DNA of 64,000 nt. Source: Geosiphon pyriformis. Its lineage: Eukaryota > Glomeromycota > Glomeromycetes > Archaeosporales > Geosiphonaceae. The translations under genes were made by a program, and so were the position numbers. The notes below the pieces were generated by a model, which was not told the origin of the DNA, did no database searches, and saw only the letters and a list, made by a program, of their open reading frames with translations. The stretch lies in the NCBI GenBank assembly GCA_016748015.1, contig JAAOMT010000098.1, positions 263,635-327,634 of the forward strand, given 5' to 3'. Positions 20,281-33,900 of this stretch are shown here, one piece after another (within the stretch, counting starts at the first letter, position 1; every line of letters begins with the position of its first letter).

Positions 20281-22511
20281 AGACCAAAAAAATTTAGATA
20301 ATAAAATTATAATAAAAAAAATTTAATTTATTTAATAATAATAAAATTATATTATCTTTTATATTAATATAATTATAGTTATAAAACATATTATTAAGTA
20401 TTATATTATATTTTTTTAGATTTTGAATTTTTTGGTAAATTTTTATAGTAATTAGAAAATATTTCACAATTTTTTATATAATAGCTTATATAGAATATAT
20501 TATTTATTAAAAATATAGTTTAATAAATTAGTATTATTATGATATAATAATTAAAATTATCTTAATATTTAATATAACAGCAAAAATATTAAGAAAATAT
20601 TTTTTTATAGTTATAAAACTTTATTAATTTTTTATATATAACTTTATAAACAAAGCTAATTAACAGTTTATTTGTATTAAAGCCTATAAAAATTAGCATT
20701 TTATTATATAATAATTATTATTTACTATTATAAATTATTTTAACTATTTGTATTTCTTGAATTTTAATTCATTTTTTTATTAAATTTACCAAAATTTTTA
20801 AAAATTTGATTTAAAAAATTTAATATTTTATTTTTAATGCTTTTTAATATTTACTTATTTATAATAATTATGTATTAATAATTAATATTAACTTTAATAA
20901 TAATTTATATCAATTTAAAAAAATATTTTACTAATTTTATAATAAATAATTTTTAATTTTACTAAATTATTAGTGTTGATATCTTAAAGCTTGTTAAAAA
21001 ATAATTAAAAAGCTTTATATTTTAATTATAAAATCAAAAACCAGTTTTTTTTCTAATTAATTTATAAATATTAATTATTTTATATATTTGTTTTTAGGCA
21101 TTATTCTAAATTAAATCTTTTAAATTCATTATTAACTTTTATTAAAAAAATAAAACAAAAACTCTTGAAAATTTTTTTTTAAACTAATTACTTAAAAATT
21201 TAATTAAAATTTACATAAAAAAACACTTAATTATTATGTTAAATATAGATTAAAAACAATAATTTTTTTAAATATTAGTAACTAATATTTTTTTCTTAAA
21301 ATTATATATTTAATTAAAAAATATTTAATTATTTATGCTAAAAATAACAAATATAAAGTTTAATTATTGATTTTTTTGATATTACAATATAAATCAAAGT
21401 AAAAAACTAATTATTAATTTGCATAAAGAATATATATTTAGAAATTGTTTTCTAAAAAAGATAGTAATTTTTTTTAATATAATAATAATAATAATAATTA
21501 GAACTCTAAAAAACTTCTATAAAAAACTGAAGAAATGCTTTATATATAATAATATTAATAATAAAAACAGTTGAAATTTACATAAAATATCTTAAAAAAC
21601 AGAAAATAAAACATAATTTGTTTATAATATTTTTAATAACAAATAAATTTCAATCATAATTTGAGTAATATACTTTAAAAAATAACTATAAATTTAAAAC
21701 TAATAAAAAGTTATTAAGTTTTAAATATAATTAAAACTTAAATATGCTTTAATAAAGACTAGAATTTTAATAATAGAAATAAAAACTAATAAAAAATTAG
21801 ACTAAAAAACAAAATTAAATTATAAAGTTATTAAACTAATATTTAACTAATAAATCTTTTTTTAAAAATTTATAATCTGTAAAAAATTTTAAAAAAATAG
21901 ACTATAAAACAATAATAATAAAATTACATTAATATATTATGGAAAAAAAAAGTTAATAATAAAATTAAACTATAGTTAAATTAATTTATAAACTCTGATT
22001 TTTTTATAATAAACTATTTAATAATTATAATATCTAATACAAAAAACTTTTAAATATTATAAAACAATAAAAATAAATTGATAATTATTTTATTTTTTAT
22101 TTAATAAAAATACTAATAATAATTAAAAAATAATTATTAAACAATTTGTATATTTTGCTATTTTATAAATAAATAAATAAAAATAGTTATTTTAATTTTA
22201 ACAATATTAATACTTAGTAGTAATAATATTTTATTAATTTTTAATATTTGTTCTTTTAAAATTTTATTTTTTGATTTAAAATTTAGTGTAATATAAATTA
22301 AAAATATATAATTTTGAATATTTTTTATTTATAAATATTATTTTTTTGTTAAAAAACAATTAAATTTGTATTGCTTGCAAATTTTACTCCTTAATTAAAA
22401 TTATTGTGTAAATTTTGATATTAACTAAATTATTATATACAAAAAAATAACTTGATTTACAAATTTAAAGTTTTAAAAAATTATACAACTATGATTAAAT
22501 AATATATAATT
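20281..22511. other. AT desert, nothing recognisable
   Basis: About 2.2 kb of A/T-rich sequence with frequent stops in all six frames and no repeat or gene I can align to the rest of the window. By analogy with 1,380-1,889 and 44,470-47,480 it may be an extremely decayed transposon. I see no direct evidence for that. Confidence 0.5.
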
Positions 22512-23530
22512 TTATTATTATTATTATTATTATTTAATGAATAAAGTCCAAACACTACCTAGTGCTATACATCAAAAAAATGATCTAAACTAGACATAAA
22601 TCATGCATTTTCTACATGTAACCAGCTACTTGGGTTGACCAGAATAATACTACACAGCTATATGAACTAAAACTGAGTTATTTACACTTGAAAAAAATAA
22701 ACAAAATTTGCAGAACCTAAAATGAACACCAAAAGCTTCAGTAATACCAAGCAATTTGACTATACCAGCAAAAAACCCTAACACCAAACCAGAAATTGAC
22801 ACAAAAACCAAACCATCCAATGGAATCAATCCAATCTTCTTCATATAGGCATGATGTTTAGTATAAATTACCCAAACTTTATTTCTAAAGGCAAGACCAA
22901 GAAAGTGCATAAATTTGACAATCTTCAAACCAGCAATCTTAAAATCATAAAAAATAGAAACAGCTTTGCGAAATCAACTATTAAAAACAAAACCCTTATA
23001 AAGAGCTATAGATATAAAAGAATCAAAAACACAAGATGACAACAGCTGTAATACACTCGAAGAAAAGTGAGAGAAACCAGAAAGAGCCTTTCAAGAAGCC
23101 ATGTAAGAGTTCAATATTTAATGTTTAGCAGAATTATTGACTTTACAAAAGAACACATGATCTGACATCTCTATATTACCACAATACAAACATAATACAC
23201 TAGGATAATACTTGTTATAAAGATGCTTTTGAATGGCAACAAGCAGTTAATGATGCAAGACTTTCATAAAATAAGTATGCACATTAGCCAAAGGTCTGCT
23301 GGTAAAACCAATAGTCATGTATAAATCAGAATGCTACACCAGTGACAAGTAGAACCAATCAACCTCAGAAAGTAGACTATTTGTTAAAAACTTGAAATTA
23401 GAGCCAATCTCCTAATGTACACAACAAATAGAACAATAAACATTATGTACAAAATGTTTAGAATTGTCAGAAACAACATTACTATCAGTCACATAGAATA
23501 TTTTATAAACATGAAAAAATTTTAGTTAAT
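22512..23530 (-). mobile_element. LINE-B, 5'-truncated LINE
   Basis: The 3' end (on the minus strand) reads ACTTTATTCATTAAATAAT followed by repeats of TAAT, matching the TAA-type tails of the other copies. The body is only the last kilobase of ORF2: the end of RNase H, the Cys-rich finger region and the C-terminus ending SVNNSVLVHIAV. It is 5'-truncated at about 23,525 and abuts the 3' A-tail of LINE-C. Multiple stops and frame changes are present, though 22,650-22,928 is open. Confidence 0.83.
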
Positions 23531-23671
23531 AAATTTTTTTTTTTTTTATTAATATTTAATGAGCGAAGTCCAAATACTGCCTAGTGCAATACATCATACA
23601 AATGATCTAAACTAAGTGTGAATCATGCATTATCTACATGTGACCAGCCACTTGGACCAATCAGGACAACA

Positions 23672-26600
23672 CTAAGCACCTATATAAACAGAAACCTCAC
23701 CCCCTATGCCTGAAAAAAACAAACTAGACTTATGGAATCCAAAACCAACACCAATTGCCTTAGCAACACCCAGCAGCCGAGTCACACCAGATGACAGCTC
23801 TAAAGAAAGCCTAGAAATCGAAACAGGAACTGACCCATCACACAGAATAAGCCCATTCTTTTCCATAAAAGCACGGTGTTTGGCGCGAACCAACCAAATG
23901 TCTTCCCAAAAAGCCAAGCTAAACTCACACACAAAGGCCACAATGTTCTGATCTGCTATTCTGGAATCTTTGAAGACAAAAACAGACTCATGAAACCAAT
24001 CCTTAAAAACAAAACCTTTTCATAGAGTAGTATTAACTAAAATGTCAAATACACAAGTAGACATCAGCTGCGAGACATCTGAGGAAGAATGAGCCAAACC
24101 AGACTGCACACCCCAAACTGCCGCATGAGCATCCAACAACTGAGCACGACTATTGGCATCAAATGAACAAGAAAACACATGGTCTGAAACCTCGACATCA
24201 CCACAAAACAAACACATCACACTGGGATATCGCTTATCATAAAGCCGCTTACGTATGGCAACAGGGAGCCAATGGTGCAATGCCTTCATAAAGTAAGTCT
24301 GGAAACCAGCAGTCCACTTGCTAATGAAGCCAGCAGCCATGTGAGAATCTGGATGCCAAACCAGCGATGACCTAAACCAATCAATATCTGTATGCAGACT
24401 ATCTGCCACCACCCCCATACCACAACTAATTTCCCAATGTGCACAATGAACTGACCGAAAAATATCCTAAACAAAATGTCTAGAATTACCAGAAATAGCT
24501 GCTCCCCCACCCCTAAGATAGTGTTCATTGACAGAATGAGGCAGATGCCAACCAAAAAGAGCTGCAGCCCTGGCCAACTTATCAGCTTGTTCATTGCCTA
24601 AAACCCCTGAGTGTCCTTTTATCTTACACCAATTAACTTTTAAATTCTTATGATGAATGACATTAACAATATGGCAGCATTCAATCCAACACCAATTCCT
24701 AAAATCTGGGTGAACCAATCCCATTTCCAACTTACAAGCATTCAAAGCAGCCTAACTGTCCAAGAACAAGTCGACCGAGCGAGAAGAAGAGATGCACTCA
24801 AGCGCCAGAGCAATAGCCTGCAGTTCTGTCAAGGTAGAAAACATCAAACCAGATACCCCCACACCCAAACCCATACTAATGTCCTCAAAGAAAACAGCAG
24901 CCCCAGCTTTCATATCAACAGTCCCTAAATCACTTAGAGATCCATCTGTGTAAACGGAAAGATGACCAACATTAGAATTGAATAAACCAGTGCCAATGAT
25001 GTCAAACTCATGAGACCGAAGAACATCTGAAGAGCCACGATCAGCCAAAAGCGTGGAGCAGACAGAAAGAGAAGACACGCCACCAAGAAAACGAACTGAC
25101 AGCTCAAACCAGACAGGAACCAGACCACATGGGTCTAACCACTTCCACCATTTAAAGGTCTTCCACTCCATTTTGGTTCTATAGCTGGTCTACAAAAGCA
25201 ATCCCATAATGCCGAAGTAAAGAGACACTCTTGACATAATTGGATTCACCAAGAACAAAAGACATAGGGGTTCCACCCCAATAACAAAAAACACTAGTCA
25301 GAGAGCCACCCAATGACGAATCACACCCAGAGAAAATATGCACCACACCCACCAGAAAATTGTTTAGAGGATTGACTTTGACACAAACTGGATACTGCAA
25401 AGGATGTAATGGGCGCCAGTAGAGGACCTGCAGATCATGTAACTGGTGAGAAAATAGATGCCCCAAAATCCCAACAGAGTTTGTGAAAGAAATGACCAAA
25501 GCCAACTTGCTCTCAGCTTGAACTTACTCAAAAGTCTTCAAACCATACAGAGAGGGATAATGAATCACATCATTGGAGAAATCACGTGGCAAACCAGACT
25601 TAGATCTCAAGCCCTTATGAATCAAAGTGTCCTACTTTCCACAAGCACTAATAGGAACATAACTGAACTGTGTTCTATATCCAATGATAGAAAAGAAGAC
25701 CGCTGAAACCAAATATGAAAGTTGCTTATCAGATACTGCCTTTTTCAGGACTAAATTAGAAAAAAACTGGACATCAGAATGCGCCTTAGCCAAGCTAGGC
25801 TTCAAAAGACCCTCAGTTGACAAATAGATCTCCAAATAGCGATGTGATTCCCTCTTCTTGGCGATAGAAATAGGTGAACCGCCGATCAGCAAAGAAGAAG
25901 CTGTACCATCACAATTGATGGGAATGGTGACAGTCTTATCATTATTAATCGAGATGTCATTGATATTGAAAAATTCACTAGTAACATTGAGAATATGTTG
26001 TGTGGCACTTTGACTGCTGCCAACTCATATAGTATCATCAACAAAGGCACCCGCTGTGAAAAATGAGAATACACCAGCCTAAAACTCAGCATGATCACAT
26101 CCAGAAATAAAATGAGAATTCAATCTATAACCACACCCATCCGTCTGTCCCTTAACTTCGCACAAAAGGGGATCATAAAATATGCGCCAGAGGAGTGGTA
26201 AGAACACCTCCCCCTGGTCCAAGCCATTATGCACCTCATACTCATCCGTCAAACCAAAATTCATCATAACTCTGTTAACATGACCACTGTGGATGCCGCC
26301 AAAGAACTTAATGAACCTGCTACACATTTTTATCCTAACCAAACTGTTCTAAAGGTGTTCCCACCCAACAGAATCATAAGCCTTCCGCATGTCTTGCAAG
26401 ACCAACCAGAGCTCACAATTCTTCTCCAAAGCATCCTTAATAACTGAACCAATGGCAAAAATGGGAGACTGTGTTGTTGTACCCTTTAAAACTAAAAAAT
26501 TGTCCCCACGCAGAACATCAAAAGTACTACAAGCCAACGAGATCCTATCTGAAAGAATCTTGAAAAGAATCTTGCGGGCAGTCTCAATCAAGGCAATAGG

Positions 26601-28349
26601 TCGAGTGTTCATAAAAACTCCTTCCCACTCATACGGCTTAGGAATCATTGAGACCCAGGCTTCTTTCCAAGCACTAGGTATTGACTTACGAATCAAACAA
26701 GAATTTAAAAGCACCAAAAGCATGTCCAAAATTGACCTATCACAGTGTTTCCAGAGCTCGTTCGAAATCCCAGAGAAACCAGCAGCCTTGCCCTCAGGCA
26801 GACCAGAAACCACACTGAACAACTCATTGAAACCAACAGGACACATTACACCAGAAAATGCACCATCAAAAACATACTCCAAAGGCTTGTACTGGCGAGA
26901 CCAAATATCGAAGATATCTGGCACCACCTTGCACTTCCTGGTCCAGCCTTTCATGATTCCATCCACCCTAGCCTTGACTGAACTGGGCTTTAAAATCAGC
27001 TCGCCACCTACAACCAAATGATCCAGTACCACTTTGCGAAAGGGACGCTTCAAAACACTCCTGATAGTGTGACCCTTATCTGATTCAAAATTTTCCATTC
27101 TTCTATCAATAGCCGCCCTGATATAGGATTCCTCAGCACATTTGGATTCCAGCAACTTAGCAGAGTGGTAAGACTTCCTCGCCTTAACCAGAGCTAAGTG
27201 AATCCTGTCAAAACTGGAGCTTGAAAGAAATAAGGACTTCACCACCAAAGCACCATTGACATTGAGCTTCTCCCACGTATTCAACAATGACGCAAATTCC
27301 ACACTAGACAACAAACGAGACGTCTTAACCAGCTTGGATACCAGCAACTCAAGCTTGTGAAATCTAAAAGAACTCTTGGTAAAAACCTCATCATAACTCT
27401 TAAACCATTTCTTTTTGAATGTTCCAACTACTAAAAGAACCATTACTTTGCATACAATGTCCCACATAGCATCCAAATCTGAAGATTCTACAGAAGCAGT
27501 GAAATCACTCGAGAACATTAGGCCATTGGCCAATGTAGCATTCTTAAAATTGTTCCACCCTTTCTCGCCAGCATTCCCAAAATCAAACTTCCAATGATTT
27601 TTATTAGCCTGCTTGTGTATTGAATTCAGCTGAGAGTCAAGCAAGCCACCCAAACCCACAGAAACAGAAACAGCCTTATGATCAGTATCAAAAAAGTCCT
27701 TGACCCCAGTTACACCACAATCCACCACAGCATTGACCAAGCTCGAAGAGATGAACATATAGTCAATGGTCTTAACAACACCATGAGAGTTACCCCATGT
27801 CAGTGTCTTTACAAGCACACTTCTACCCAAGGCATTAACCAGACCCAGATCAAAGCACTTTTTGAAACTGGCACTCTTACGAATGCCATCCTCATTGAAG
27901 TCACCACCCAAGACCACAAAAGAAGATTCATTTACCACCTTAGCAATCAAAGAATTGATGTCGTCAGCCTGTAAGAATTGGACACTTGAAGAGGCACCAG
28001 CATAGAGACCCAAAACAGAAACCAAAAGTTTATTTTTGAAGAGAAGTCTGACGAAGAGGAGCCGGCCAGGCACCTCAGAAACCTTGAAAACGTGCCTTGC
28101 TAAAGAATTGTTCATAACAATTGCCACACCAGAACCAAAAAAACCAGAATCCAAACCAGAAGTGAAGACTCAAACACCATCAAACTTGCCAGCAATTCAC
28201 GGTCGAACCTTGTCCTTAAGCTTAGATTCTGTGAAAATCAAAACCAAGTTACTCATATCAAAGTGCCAGTGAATAACATCAGCCTGTTTAGCAGAGTTAT
28301 TCAGGCCCCGAACATTACAAGTAGCAAACTTCCATACCAACTGACTTAT
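23672..28349 (-). pseudogene. LINE-C ORF2 (endonuclease, reverse transcriptase, RNase H)
   Basis: ORF2 nicks the target and copies the RNA. The APE endonuclease comes first (CNVRGLNN, TESKLK, VVLGGDFNED, TIDYMFISSS, TDHKAVSVSV). The RT follows (GKAAGFSGISNELWKH, SMIPKP, RPIALIETARKI, FAIGSVIKDALEK, QDMRKAYDSVGWEHL), with an intact FVDD catalytic box at 26,034-26,045. RNase H has SVYTDGS, TELQAIALALECI, FLDS and GHSGVLGNEQAD, and a zinc finger CLFCGDVEVSDHVFSC ends the protein. An open run of 601 codons covers endonuclease to RT. The expected start at 28,349 reads ATA. About eleven stops and one frameshift (near 25,175) are present. Confidence 0.92.
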
Positions 28350-30205
28350 TGAGAAAAAGGGAGAGCCGATGAACCTGAACCCAAACACAAAAAATCTAAC
28401 CTAGCCAAAACAGAACTGACAGAAGCCTCCAGAGCTAACATTTTAGACTTCAAACCACCCACCTTGTTAGTTAGAATCTTCAAACTACTTGAATTGAAAC
28501 CAGCACCCAAATCAGCACTTGGAGAATGGGGAGCAGATGATGCCAACTCACCATCCAAAGCCATATCAGAGTCTAAAACAGGGGCCAAAGGCACAGAGCC
28601 AACCAAAAGAGGGGCACCAGAAGATGGAACCATGTGCACCAATTCAACACAACTTAATTTCCTCAAAATACCAGACACTTAGTCAGCCAACAACTCAAGA
28701 GAGCATTTCAAAGACACCAAACAATCATTCAAAAAAGAATCAAGAATTGTAGAAGAGAGAGAACCACCACTTAAAACTGAAGTTGTAGGGAGAGAGAAGC
28801 CAACACCAAGACCAGAACCAGAAGGAGAGCCACCAGAAGGGGAAGCAAGAGAGACTACCTGAGCCCATGATTTGCCACCAAAGGCAGCTGGGCAAGATAT
28901 GGGAACATTCTTCTTTACATATAACTTAGCCAACTGGAGACGATCAACACCAGGAGCACGCTTTTTATTAAAAAAACTTAAAAGATCAGAAGACGACATA
29001 TCTGGTGCATCACACTCTAAAGCCAAATAACCAAGATGCCCACACTTTCCACACTGAACCAAATCCAATCTAGCCCACAAAAGACAAATACCACCAAAAA
29101 CAGGCTCAATGAGAAAAACAGAATTCAGATCATTTTCGGATTCGAAGCCAACCACAGTACAACAAACTTTATTGTCAGTATCCAATGAACAATTAATGAT
29201 GCAAGTTTTGCCACCAGTCCTATCCAGAAGATTACTAAGATCATGTGCAGTTGTTCCCACTGGCAACGTAAACAGAAGCACCCTAAAACAATCCTTAGAG
29301 GCCCAGATATCTCGATCTCCCATGGCTTTCATCACATGCACAGAATCTTTTCCAATTAAAAAGGACCATTTTGAAGCCAATTGCTTTGCCTGTCCCAATT
29401 TGGCGAATTCCATCACAGCCTTCTGCCATATTCCAATCAGCTGAATCTTGATTGATTTAATTTCCCCAAATTTGGATACTGCAGCGATGATCATATTTTT
29501 TGGCGTGTCCATGGGAATTTCCTTGATTACCACAGCCCGATCTGACCTGATCCCTTGTCTTTTAAGATTGCCATTTACCTTGATCCCTATTTCTTCAGCC
29601 AATGACGTGGCTTTGTTCATGCTCTCCTTAGATGTAAATGTGGATCTGATGATCCCTTCAAATTTTGAAGGGGTAGTGGCCCCCCCAAAACCATTGACAA
29701 CTGAAAAAATTTTTCTGATTGCTTGAGTTTTGGCTGTAGTTGATTTTCCTTCTACTGCTGAAAGATTAATATCCAAAGCATAAGACTTCTTAACTGCCAC
29801 TTCCACAGGAGTCTTTACCACTTTGGGATTAATTCACTTTTTGCTGAAAGGGAGATTGAGAGGAGGAGAGAGGTTCTCGGCATCTTCGTCTATATTATAG
29901 TTAATTAAGCCAAGAGAAGAGCCATCAACAATACCAGATATCATTTTTTTGGCTTTGGGAGTATTGACAGCTGAGCCAAGCAAAGAACCAGCACTAACAC
30001 CAGCCATCAAGACACTGTCTTCACTATCACTAGACTCACCATCTGCATCAGAGAACATATTACTACCAGAAACAGGTTTGTCCAAAGAAACATCTTTTTC
30101 ATTACCAGAGTGCTTAACATTGTCAACAACCACTTTCTTTTTCTGAGCAAATGAACCACCAGCAGGACCATAAAAGACCCCCTTATGCACCTTTTTCTTA
30201 GCCAT
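28346..30205 (-). pseudogene. LINE-C ORF1 (RNA-binding protein)
   Basis: ORF1 proteins coat the LINE RNA. From ATG at 30,205 (MAKKKVHKG) the frame runs about 620 codons with only two stops: a TGA at 29,834 where CGA fits, and a TAA at 28,679. Parts in order are an acidic Ser-rich N-terminus and two RRM-like folds. The first starts VVIKEIPMDTPKN; the second starts FRVLLFTLPVGTT and ends near KVCCTVVGFES. A zinc knuckle follows, CGKCGHLGYLALEC, in which the usual His reads Tyr (intact in LINE-D: CAKCGKLGHTSLGC). A Ser/Gly-rich tail ends it. An upstream in-frame ATG at 30,289 exists, but LINE-D supports the later start. Confidence 0.88.
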
Positions 30206-30360
30206 ACTACCACCAGCAACAGCCTCCAAATCCACAATGAAAGGGTTATCGTGTAAAGAAATGTTGAAATGATATAGCAGAAAGAACAAAAAACAAAAAA
30301 CTTCTTTTTCAGAAACAGGCTCTTTGGGAAATTTTGGATGTAGGAGAGAAAGAAGTTTTT

Positions 30361-30862
30361 TTGTTTATTTATTTTAATTATAAATTTTTTGAAATATTAA
30401 AAGTAAATTTATTAATACAATATATTTTATTATATAAAACTAAATTTTTAAAAAGATTAAAAATATTTATTCTATTTTGATTATTTTACAAAAAATATAA
30501 AATCATCTTAACTAATTTATTTTAGCTACTTAATTATATGCTTTAAATTTTTTAACTAATATATTTATAAACCAACAAATAAAAAATTTTTAGTGTAAAA
30601 ATTTTTATATAAAAAAATATATCTAATATTAATAGATATTCTAATTATTTTGCTTATAAACAGCAAAATATTCAATTTTCAAAAAATTAACTTTAAAAAA
30701 ATATTAAAAATAATATTAATCTTTTATAAAAATTTACATTTATATTTAAAACTATAATCAATTTAAAATAAAATGCTTTAAAACAATTTTTAAATTTACT
30801 TAAATAAAAAATAAATAAATAATATTAAAAAACAACTTATTAAACAAAACTTTTTTTTAACT
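30361..30862. other. AT-rich spacer between LINE-C and LINE-D
   Basis: About 500 bp of A/T-rich sequence between the 5' end of LINE-C and the 3' tail of LINE-D. No gene, repeat or clear target-site duplication could be recognised. Confidence 0.6.
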
Positions 30863-30999
30863 TTTTTTTATTATTATTATCATTTAATGAGTGAGGTCCA
30901 AACATTACCTAGAACTATACATCAAAGAAATAATCTAAACTAGGCATGAATCATGCACTGTCTACACATGACCAGCCATTCGAGCCAGTCAGGACAACA

Positions 31000-33900
31000 C
31001 TACACAATTATATTAATTGAAACTGGGTCACCAATATCTGAAAAAAAAGAGCAAGATTTGTAAAAGCCAAAACAGACACCAAACACTTCAGCAACACCAA
31101 GCAGTTTAACCACACCATCTAAGAATCTTGAAGTCAAACCAGAAATTGAGATGGAAACCAAGCCATCCACCGGGATCAGATCATTCCTTTCCATATAAGC
31201 ATGATGCTTAGCATGGACCAACCAAATGTCATTCCTGAAAGTGACACAAATAGAGCATACAAAATCAGCAATTTTAATGCCAGCAACTTTGGGAACATAG
31301 AAGATGGAAACAGCCTCCTGAAGCCATCCTTTGAAAACAAAACCCTTGCAAAGAGTTGAGAACACTAGGAAATCCGAGGCACAGGCTGACAGCAGCTGTA
31401 AAATGCATGAAGCAGAGAGGGAGAGACCAAAAAGCACCTTCCAAGAAGACATACAGGATTCCAAAACCCAACGACGAGCCACATCATCAATAACACAAGA
31501 AAACACATGATCAGACACCTTCACCTTACCACAATACAGACACAAAACACTGGGGTAACATTTATCATAAACGCGTTTTCAAACAGCCATGGGAAGCTGA
31601 TGGTACAAAGCCTTCATGAAGTAAGTACGAATATCAGCAGTGTGTCTGCTGGTGAAACCAATCACCATATGCAAATCAGGATGCCAAACTCTGAAAGAGG
31701 CAAGCCAATTGACATCTGAGTGCAAATCACCAGCTAGGAACTCAGAACTGGAACTGACCTCCCAGCGTGCCTGACAGACAGCATAAAAAACATCACAAAC
31801 AAAGTGTCTAGAATTGCCAGAAACAATACCACCATCTGCCAACAAAAATTGTTCAGCCACACGAGGAGGAAAAAACCAATCAGAGAGAGCTGCAGTGTTA
31901 GCGATGCTATCGGTGCAATCATTTCCCAACACACTAGAGTGGCTCTTAACCTTGTGCCAGCTAACCCTTAAATTCTTTCCGCATATAATATTCCTAATAT
32001 GCCAGTGCTCAACTCAACACCAATTGCGAAAGTCAGGACACACCAAGTCAACCTCTGACTTGCAAGCATCTAAAGCTGCCTGGCTATCCAAAAACAGGCG
32101 AACAGAATGATCCACAGGTATGCATTCCAGAGCCAACGCTACAGCCTGCAACTCCGCCAAAGTAGATGACATCAGACCCAGAACACAGACACCCAAACCC
32201 AAGTCAATGTTCTCAAAAAAGGCAGCAGCTCTGGCCCTACAACCAGTCATGCCCAAATTTTTTACCAACCCATCTGTATACACAGACAAACTATCAGTGC
32301 CAATCTGAGAAAGATGATCACATACAGACACAAAACCATTAGAACTACAAATGTCCACAGGGCCAATACCACTCAAGGCCAATGGAAAGGAAGATACACC
32401 ACTAAGAAATGCAACAGAGCGTCCAAACCACTCAGGAATCAGGCCACGAGAATCCAGTTTCTTCTACCACTTAAAGATGTACCAGTCAAAAATATCCCCA
32501 TGATGATCCCGAAGCTGATTCACAAAGGCAATGCCATAATGCCAGAGAGAAGGCAAGTATTTGAAAAACAAGGATTTGCCCAAAACAGCAGACATAGGCA
32601 CCCTATTACAAAACCAAAAAGAGCTGGCCAAAGAGCCACCTAAAGACAAATTGCATTCAAGAAGAATGCGTACCATACCTGACAAGAAATTATTGGAAAC
32701 TCTGACATGGATACAAGCCAGTGAACTCAATGGATAAATAAGGTGCCAGCACAGAACTTGTAAGTCATAAGACCTGTAACTAAACAATTGACCCAGAACC
32801 CTGTAGGAGTTCGCAAAACTAATAAGTGAAGCAACCTTGCTTTCAGACTGACATTGTGAGAAGGACTTCAGATCATAAAAGAAAGGATGATGAATCATGT
32901 CACTAGAAAAATTGAGAAGAAGACTAGTTTTAAGTTTTAAACTCTTGTGAATCAGAGCATTCCACTTGTCGCACATATTAACAGAGACAAAACTGAACTG
33001 CATCCTGTAGCTGACTATAAGATGGAGAACTGCTGATACCAGGTACAAGAACTGCTTATCCGAAACTGCTTTCTTTAGAACCAAATTACTGAAAAAATAA
33101 ACATCCGAATGTGCTTTAGCCAAACTAGGCTTAGAAAGACCATCAGTTGAGAGAAAGATACCAAGATACTAATGAGATTCGCCTTTTTTGGTTATGGAAA
33201 TGGGTGAACTACTAATAAAAAGAGACGGATTGCTGATCCTGGCATTAATAGAAATGGCCACAGTTTTGTCGTTATTGATTGAAATGTCATTAATTCAAAA
33301 AAATTCACTAGCAACATTGAGAATATGCTGAGTAGCAGTCTGACTGCTGCCTATCCAAATCATGTCATCAACATAGACCCCAGCAGCAAAAAAAGTAGAA
33401 AACCCAGCTTGAGATTCAGCATGACTACTCCTGGAGACAAAATGGGAATTGAGCCTATATCCGCACACACTCTCCTAATGCTTGACTTCACACAAAAGAG
33501 GATCATAAAATATGCACCAAAGAAGGAAGAAAAAAACTTCTCCTTGGTCCAACCTATTATGTACACTATAACCATCAGTTAAACTAAAGTCTATCATAAC
33601 CCGATTGGTCCGATTTCTATGAATATTACCGAAAAAATGAATAAACTTGCCACACATTTTGATCCTAACCAAACACCTCTCAAGATGCTCCTATCCAACA
33701 GAGTTGTACGCCTTTCACATGTCCTGCAATACCAGCCAGAGCTCCTGATTTTTCTCCAAAGCATCTTCAACAACCGAACCAATAACAAAAATAGGAGTCT
33801 GGGTAGTAATACTCTTCAAAACTGAAAAATTATCCCCATGAAGAATGTCATGAGCACTGCATGCCAGTAATATCCTGTCAGAGAGAATCTTAGAGAGGAT

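Larger units (their letters stand above)
23534..30360 (-). mobile_element. LINE-C, near full-length two-ORF LINE
   Basis: About 6.8 kb, from the conserved 5' start AAAAACTTCTTTCTCT (30,360) to the 3' end TCGCTCATTAAATATTAATAAAA. LINE-D starts and ends at the same places. ORF1 (RRM-like domains plus a zinc knuckle) is followed by ORF2 (APE endonuclease, RT, RNase H, zinc finger). This two-ORF layout with RNase H and a TAA-type 3' tail resembles the I/Jockey and Tad groups. It is the least decayed retroelement here: ORF2 has about ten stops and one frameshift, ORF1 only two stops. Confidence 0.93.

Noticed and set aside
26389-27021. A 210-codon plus-strand open frame
   Set aside because: It lies opposite the RT of LINE-C ORF2, whose strand carries clear family motifs. 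It is an antisense shadow of a long, lightly damaged gene.
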